Shown here in pieces: positions 57,701 through 64,000 of a stretch of DNA of 64,000 nucleotides (positions are counted from its first letter, which is position 1; each line of letters begins with the position of its first letter). The notes under the pieces were generated by a model. It was not told where the DNA came from, made no database searches, and worked only from the letters and a program-made list of their open reading frames with translations. The DNA is from Holacanthus passer. Lineage: Eukaryota; Chordata; Actinopteri; Pomacanthidae. The DNA is taken from the NCBI GenBank assembly GCA_025331565.1, contig JAFREQ010000042.1, positions 3,200,001 to 3,264,000 of the forward strand, in the 5' to 3' direction. Position numbers and translations under genes: made by a program.

Positions 57701-60700
57701 ACTGGGAGACAGGCTTTGGGAAAAGCTGTCATATGGGAGAGATCTTCTGGATGGGTACACCTCCTTACGAAGGCAGAGAGGGGCAATCTCCCTCTCCACT
57801 TCCACACTGCAGACTGTGTGTCTACGAGCTCGGCGCAGGGATTTGTGGGTATGATGGACAAAAGGAGTGTGGGAAGACTGATGCTGGTGTGATGTGTGGA
57901 TCCTGCTGTGATGCGGTGAATGCAGAGAAGGAGTCCAGGGCATGTCAAGGGGACGGAGGGAGGGGATCTCTGGGCAAGAGTAGCTGCGTAACAGGCGCTT
58001 TGACAAGCTATTTTCGGATGAGTGCATTCCTGCTGTAGCCAGGACTGCATCATCCATAGTGATAGAATTTGTCACCTCTTCACCTTTGTGTGCTCTACTA
58101 TGCAAAACCCTGCATTTTCTCCTTTGGTTATCTGCTCTCCTTGGCTTAACCTTAACCCGTCTTGCATTCGACCGTAACGTAGAGACATTGATGTTGCTGT
58201 GGTTACTGGTTTCAACATCATCTGCCACAGAAGCTGTATCCTTTTCTTTCCCATCCATGAAATGCTTAACATCATTATTCAATTGAACACAACAGTCTAA
58301 ATGAAGTTTGGAGGGTGAAGGACCAGGTTGCTGATGACTTTCACATGGTGTCATTTCAAAATAAACAGGGTCCATTGAGATTTGACCTTTGCCTTCTTGA
58401 GACTGGCTTTCTTTGGTTATCAAATGAAGGTTCTGGATACACTGCTTCATCTCTTGACTCCTACCTGATGCAGATGATTTAACAGCACCTTTAAATCCCT
58501 TTTTGGGTCTCTTGGAAGGCTGGTTTAGCTCCATTTCCCTGCTCTCTTCCTTTTGAACATGCTGAGAGGTATTCAAATCTGTGGGTGTGACGTCTAATGG
58601 CTCCATTAGCGCTGATGAGGTAGAAACCACAGTGTTGTTTGACTCTGTAGTTGAATTCACTTGGTGTGGCGATTTCCGTTTTAGTGGTTTCTTGTTTATA
58701 TTCCTGCACTTTCTTGTGCTCTGGAGTTGCTTTATATCAGGATGGACGAGGACTTCTGATAACGGTTCCTGTTCAGCTTGTTCTGTCGAGGTGATTGCAA
58801 TGGTGGTTTCCAGATCCATGCTGTTATCAACGTTTACATCAGGTTTAACAGCAGCTGTTCTTGTCTTAAGTCTTTTGCATGAACCACTGACATTCAACTT
58901 GCTGTTGCTGTTTTGGTTGTTCTCTGACAGACCACTGCTTTTATCCAGCGAGCAAACCAACATTGCTTCAGAAGAACTTTCAGTCTCTGTGTTAAACACT
59001 GCTTCATTTATTGTGGCAAGCATCTCTTGGCCACCTTTTGCTTTCTTATTTGCTCTTGTTGAAACAGCCGGTGTTTTTCTTGCAGGTTTCAGTGTTTCTT
59101 CCTGAACTACGATGGCATCTGTTGACATTACTTCCTTTCTTGGTGGTCTTAGCCCTCTCAAAATGCTACAATCTGAAGCCACATTCACTAACTCTTGCTT
59201 TTTTGGATCCTTTGTACATATATCTGCTGTCAATCTTTTCCTCTTCACAGAGTCTCGGGAATGACAGTCCAGTTTCAGCTCCCTCTTTGCTCTCCCAAGA
59301 CCTGGAGCTGAATAAGTTTCAGGGTTTAGCTGACACTCCAGCTGCCGAGTAGGCAAAGTAGGTTTCAATGTCCTTCCATTAGCACTGTCACTGAAGTCAT
59401 TGCGGAGGCTTTGGCGAACCAAGGGGCAACTTTTCCCGTCAACATCCTCACCATCAAGCTGAGGACAGTCAGTGTCAGGCTGAGCATAACAGACTGAGGA
59501 AGATGATGACAGCATTTTGTCATTTAAGTCAGCTTTGTTTGATGTGACTGAATTCATGTGAGAAATCTGCTCATGAATTTCTAGGTCAGACTCGTCCTTT
59601 TTGACTTCAGATGTTGAAGTCTTAGAGGTAACCTTCTTCCTATTTCCTGTACACTTCCTAGGCAGTGGCTTCACTTTGCTTTTCTGCTCCTCATTAGCAC
59701 TGGATATCTTTAACTTGGATTCATGTGAGGCACTTACGTTGACAGAGGGCTGTAACAGTACAGAGGGGTTAAAAACAGACCCAACAGATTCTGAAACTAC
59801 ATCAGAATCAATGCATGGTAAGGGACTGTGTTGCAAAGGCACAGAATCAGGTATGTTTTTTTCCTTCTGAGTTACTGCACATTCATCTGCCTGCTCAGAG
59901 CTGTGTGCTGACAACTCCACATCAAACGATAACTTTTTAGAATATCTAATAGCAACAGTTTGTGCGTATTGTGCACCTTCTACCTCACTGAGTCTCTGCT
60001 GATCAGCTTTGGCATCCTGATTCCCATTCTCACTTTGTGCTTCAGGAGGAAACATATTGCTTGGCTCTGAGTGTTCAGCATCAGACGTTCCATCGGCCTG
60101 GAGCTCACACTCATCGAGTTTGTCTGGATGGTCCATGGACGGTGGAGGACTATTAGCTCTGAAGAGTTTAACAGGACTCATGACTATCTCTGTGAAACTG
60201 GCCATCTTTGACTTGAATGACTGAAACAACGGGCCGATCACCCATCCCTTCGGAGCAGATGCATTTTCAATAGACTGTCCAACGGCCAATTCTCCGCATG
60301 TATCCATGTCAGATTTAGTGGTGTCAAGATTCTGGGTGGTATTGTCCGAAAACTGCTCAGCTACATTTTCTGCAGTCGGGACATTCGTCTCTTCCTGTGG
60401 GCTTTTCTTGTCCTTTTGCCTATAATAACACATAACAGGAAAATTAAACGTAGAAATATAATCTACAAAGAAAAAAACATTGTCATTATGTATATTTGCA
60501 AAAAATGTAAAAACTGTTTTTTAAACCTTCAAGAATAATACAATTAAAATGTGCACAGAGTGCACAGTGCCTAAAAAGAATGTTTGTGGAAGCAAGTAAA
60601 CACTTAAATATCCAATAAATCATTATCATACATACACAAGATAAAAGACAAAAAATAGCTGTAACACTTACTTATTTTGGAACTCTGCTGCAAAACTAAA

Positions 60701-62775
60701 GTCAAGTCCATCCTGCAAAATAAATACATAAACATTTACCATTGTTTCAAGAAGAAACAGTCTTTCCCTGAGCATTGATACCATCTGACCAGCTGATCCA
60801 ACCAAATAAACAACCAGCAAAATAACGATAAAGTGCCTCTTGCACTTTTGATGAAAATTAAACAAAGCATTCATGATTATTGTAAAGTTTCACATATTTA
60901 AACCTAATTCAAACTCAATTTAACTAATTCCTCTCTAGCAGAACACTGAATTTCATTGCACTAATTTAAGATGTTTAAAAGGCTGATTTTCTAAAATGTG
61001 ACCAAAGACTGAGGGAGTTGTAAAAGAGTGGCATAACAGCCAATTTACTGGTACTTGTTCACCTCTATAATTTTGCATGACAAGGGAAAGACAAGACAAT
61101 GAAGAAGCATTGTATTCTGTATGTCTACAGTCTAGGCATTAGTGGGTCACACTAAGATACGCAATTGCTTGTTTGTGTCAGATGCAGCAGACCGTGAAGG
61201 AGGATTAAATCACTCAATTAACCCTGACACCCCGTTCACTGTACAGGTCTCCAGTGTTGGCATACACAGCCCTATAGTACAGCTGCTGTACAAACAGATT
61301 AGACACCGAAAGCTTTACGAGTTAAAAAAATACCATCAAGGGCGTGCAGACAGACTGTAAGATAGAGACCGAGCAACCCACAGAGACACAGAGGGGGCAG
61401 CATGTAAGAACATCTAGAGCAAGGAAATATAAAACTGACCTCATTTTGTTTCTCATGGCCATGTGTGCCTTTAACTCTTGGCTGCTTGGACTGTGACACC
61501 TTAAAATCAGAGAGATGAATGGACTGCATGAGTAATGACTCAATTAATTACTGAAGAATATCTGCACAAGATATCTTAAGTTAAACTCCTACCATTCTCC
61601 CACTCTCCTTTTGTCTCTTTGAGGGGGATGGATTCTGTCTGGATGGTTTCTGAGCTGCTCCGCTGTCTGTATTGCTCTGCTTTTTAGGAGTTTGCACTCT
61701 GAGCCCTTGAATGCGATCACTCCTTCTGTGTCCAGATATTCCATCATTCGCACAGCTGTGAATGTTACAAAAAAAAAATCAGTAAATTTAGCCATTATGC
61801 AGTATTTTTTGTTCAAAATCCAGTGGGGAAAAACAGTAGTGTAAGTCTCAGAGTTGCATGATGCATCAGTATCTGAATTAGGGATGTCCCAATCAAGATT
61901 GTCAGCCATGATGAGTCTGACACATTGAAATAACAAGTGTAGTCTTCTTAATTTGGCACGAATTATTTTTCACGAGTTCTTTGATCCAAATGCTGAAGGT
62001 CCTGATTCAAAACTGTAAAGTTAATACGTTTATTTTTTTTATTTGATAGTTTAACTGGAAGAATGCAGGTCCTGAAATTGATGTGACGCTATCAGCTAGA
62101 GAGAAGAGAGTACAGATACCGGCTGCAGAGGGCAACAACAGCCAAGGGGTATTTTGGTCTGCCATCAAGTTACAAAAGGAACTAATATTAATTAGTGACA
62201 GCTGAGGTGACCAGCCACCTGCTGTTTGACCATGTCATTTCAAAATAAACGTTATAGGCTTTCTGCATTTCGGGTGAGACAGTTTGTGCTGCTCAACCCA
62301 GTTGATGACTGAAGACGCACTGTATCAGGACAGGTGCTGAGACAAAAGTGTTTTGTAGATATCCACATCTGCATCATGCATAGCAGTATACCAGATACAT
62401 TTCAAAGCAGAAAATACATTTTCCTAATATCAGTATTGATGCAATGCTCAGATATTGGCAAGATTTCCACAGTATGTACTCCTAGTTTCTGCCAGTCCTA
62501 AATTGTTCAGTCCACAAAAGAAAGAAAGTATCAAAAGCAAGAAGGGGAAAATACACCGGCAGCAAAAGAAACCAAAAAGTGCCAGGGCAACTATACCTGG
62601 GAGTGATGGAGGAAAGGGGGAGGAGAGGTGGTGGAGGTTCACTGTGGGGAGGTGCACTACAGAAATGATTTGGGGGAATAGCATCTTCATCCATTGGACA
62701 AACTATCTGAGGGGGTGGGTCAGAGGGATAAGTCAACATCCCTTGCTCTCTCTTTCTCTCCTCGTCTGTCCTCCT
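54796..62775 (-). CDS. prr14: Proline-rich protein 14 (Tantalus-domain nuclear protein)
   Basis: Exons in order: 62597-62775, 61593-61755, 61440-61490, 60672-60712, 57459-60419, 57213-57354, 56785-56894, 55981-56049 and 54796-55087. Phases are continuous, and from the first in-frame ATG at 62739 they give about 1323 residues. Hallmarks of PRR14: SFKSKMASFTEIVMSP near 60200; LLRSYSCPEIPSL, RRARRHTV and LCLRKEVYP at 57740-58000. The Tantalus domain spans two exons (RKTLPKPQNNLTPMGLPKPI, then KKKEFSLEEIYTNKNF). PRR14 anchors HP1-bound heterochromatin to the nuclear lamina. The protein is far longer than human PRR14 (about 585), almost all through the 2961-base exon, which is Ser/Thr/Lys-rich and low in recognisable domains. 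The true start may lie in an upstream exon: a short candidate at about 62878-62903 does not join cleanly. PRR14L is the alternative; the 16p context favours PRR14. Confidence 0.88.
61840..62470. repeat. Possible degenerate DNA-transposon remnant
   Basis: In a prr14 intron. Opens with TTAGGGATGTCCCAATCAAG and closes with ATATCAGTATTGATGCAATG, a style common in fish non-autonomous hAT-like elements. The interior has no coding sense. Weak, by eye only. Confidence 0.25.
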
Positions 62776-64000
62776 CTGTAAATAACAACAACGGGAAAAA
62801 ACCAAACATGCAGGGTAACATATCAGTATGAAAATACTTCAGAATAAGTCTTTAAAAGGAGGCTTCACTTACTTTTTTGATCTCTGAGATGGGGGTTTAT
62901 TCTGAAATGAAGAATATTTATTATTTTACAAAATTGAACATTCACATGCCAAACAGCCAGGGCAACAATTAATGATTATATACAACATCTACAAAAAGCT
63001 TGATTATATTATAATTGCTTGGTATATAAAATGTTAGAAAATAGTGAAAAATGGGACATGACAATTTTCTGAGGATGACTTCTTCAAATCTTGTTTTGTC
63101 CCACTAACAGTCCACAATCCAAAGATTTACGATCACATAAAACAAAGAAAAGCATCAAATACTCCCAACTGACAAGCTGTAATTATCATGAAAAACTACT
63201 ATAACGATAACAAAAAATAGTGGCTGATTAATTTTCTGTAGCTCAACTAAGGATTCATGAATTAATTGGTTCCGCTCTAAAAACGACAAGAGAGAAATAC
63301 ATAGTGATGTAAAGTAATGTGGCAAAGGTTGGGGAAAAAAGTAAAAATGAAAATAAAGATTTAGTTGGTGGAAAACAGTTGGGAGGTATTTGAGACCATT
63401 AATGGGGGATTTGACAGTATATTAGATTAGACACTGGTTGAAAGGAAAGACTTTTATAGAGTCAATAAAAGGTTTCCTTATCTTGTAAAAGGTTTTACAC
63501 TCGTTTCTCAACCAATATTTAATTTTCTCTAGTGGTTTGAAACGGAAGCAATAAAATGTAAGCATGGTGGAGGTCGTTGGCTTTCATCCACCAGAGGTTT
63601 ACGGTCAATTTAAACAGAGAGATGCTCTTTACAGCCACAACAATCATAAGTTTGGAGGAAGAATCGAAGCTCAGATGTTTTGAACTTGAGTCTTTGTCGT
63701 TCGTCAACATGAGTTCACTTAAACTACAGTCCGTTAGCAAACCGGTGCTACATCGACAAACAGCGCTGACTGAGCTGACAAAAGACTGAAAAGTGGAAAT
63801 AAACCGGCTTTTATAGCTCATTAAAAATCAAGTGAGTGTTTTTTAATCAAATGGAAGCGGCGGTTAAATCAAAACTGAGACTGTCTACTTGCTGGAACGG
63901 ACGGTCTCATAGTCAAACTTTTACATGTGAGCTCACATTGGCCAACGTTGCGGTGTCTTGAACAATAGTTATCATAAAAACAGTGTGAGTTAAACATATG
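62776..64000. other. prr14 5' flank or first introns
   Basis: Expected to contain the prr14 promoter and any 5' exon. No exon could be defended. It holds the dispersed repeat listed separately and AT-rich sequence. A 35-codon plus-strand frame from 63851 has no support. Confidence 0.4.
62955..63270 (+). repeat. Copy of a percomorph dispersed repeat
   Basis: Marked by GTATATAAAATGTTAGAAAA then TAGTGAAAAATG, then TCTTCAAATCTTGTTTTGTC and CAACAGTCCA/CCAAAGAT-type sequence, and an end like GGCTGATTAATTTTCTGTAG. I recognise this order from interspersed repeats of percomorph fish. About 10-20% diverged by eye. The name is not known to me. Confidence 0.6.

Noticed and set aside
57535..59870. Several 70-170 codon frames opposite or offset to prr14
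   Set aside because: Shadows of the 2961-base prr14 exon in other frames.
63851..63961. 35-codon plus-strand frame starting ATGGAAGCGGCGG near the window end
   Set aside because: Short, no splice donor and no recognisable sequence.
1..64000. CRISPR arrays, rRNA, tRNA, bacterial operons
   Set aside because: None seen; the window is vertebrate nuclear DNA.

Overview
The window is nuclear DNA of a ray-finned fish, most likely a percomorph. It has split genes with GT-AG introns, long AT-rich spacers, CA/TG microsatellites and degenerate copies of a dispersed repeat typical of percomorph genomes. Most recognisable genes (cox6a2, armc5, elob, rusf1, tmem265, prr14) have human counterparts on chromosome 16p, so this looks like a conserved 16p-type linkage block. 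Exon boundaries below were read by eye from splice signals and phase continuity, without transcript data.

Layout. 1-1188 (+): the last two exons of a perforin-like gene. 2719-14381 (-): a secreted glycine-rich, elastin-like matrix protein of at least 25 small phase-1 exons, with one 963-base hydrophilic exon in the middle; by position it could be GREP1 rather than elastin. 14492-20490: a gene-free, microsatellite-rich spacer. 20499-21909 (+): cox6a2. 23223-28731 (-): armc5. 29645-30615 (+): a Myb/SANT-like DNA-binding protein. 31911-33906 (-): a Harbinger (HARBI1-like) transposase-derived protein with a degraded catalytic triad. 36210-39154 (-): elob, whose first coding exon is only the ATG. 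40742-44710 (-): a THAP zinc finger joined through introns to a Gypsy/GIN-type integrase core that has lost catalytic residues. 45439-48302 (-): rusf1. 52013-52877 (+): tmem265. 54796-62739 or further (-): prr14, with one 2.96-kb exon.

Most genes are ordinary housekeeping, muscle, immune or nuclear genes. The unusual part is 29-45 kb. It holds three genes built from mobile-element parts: a convergent Myb plus Harbinger-transposase pair, resembling the two proteins of a Harbinger element, and, across elob, the THAP-integrase gene. The divergent promoter between armc5 and the Myb-like gene carries four ZNF143/THAP11-type motifs in alternating orientation about 60 bases apart. The 3' end of the THAP-integrase gene does not read in one frame, which suggests decay, an assembly error or an unrecognised exon.
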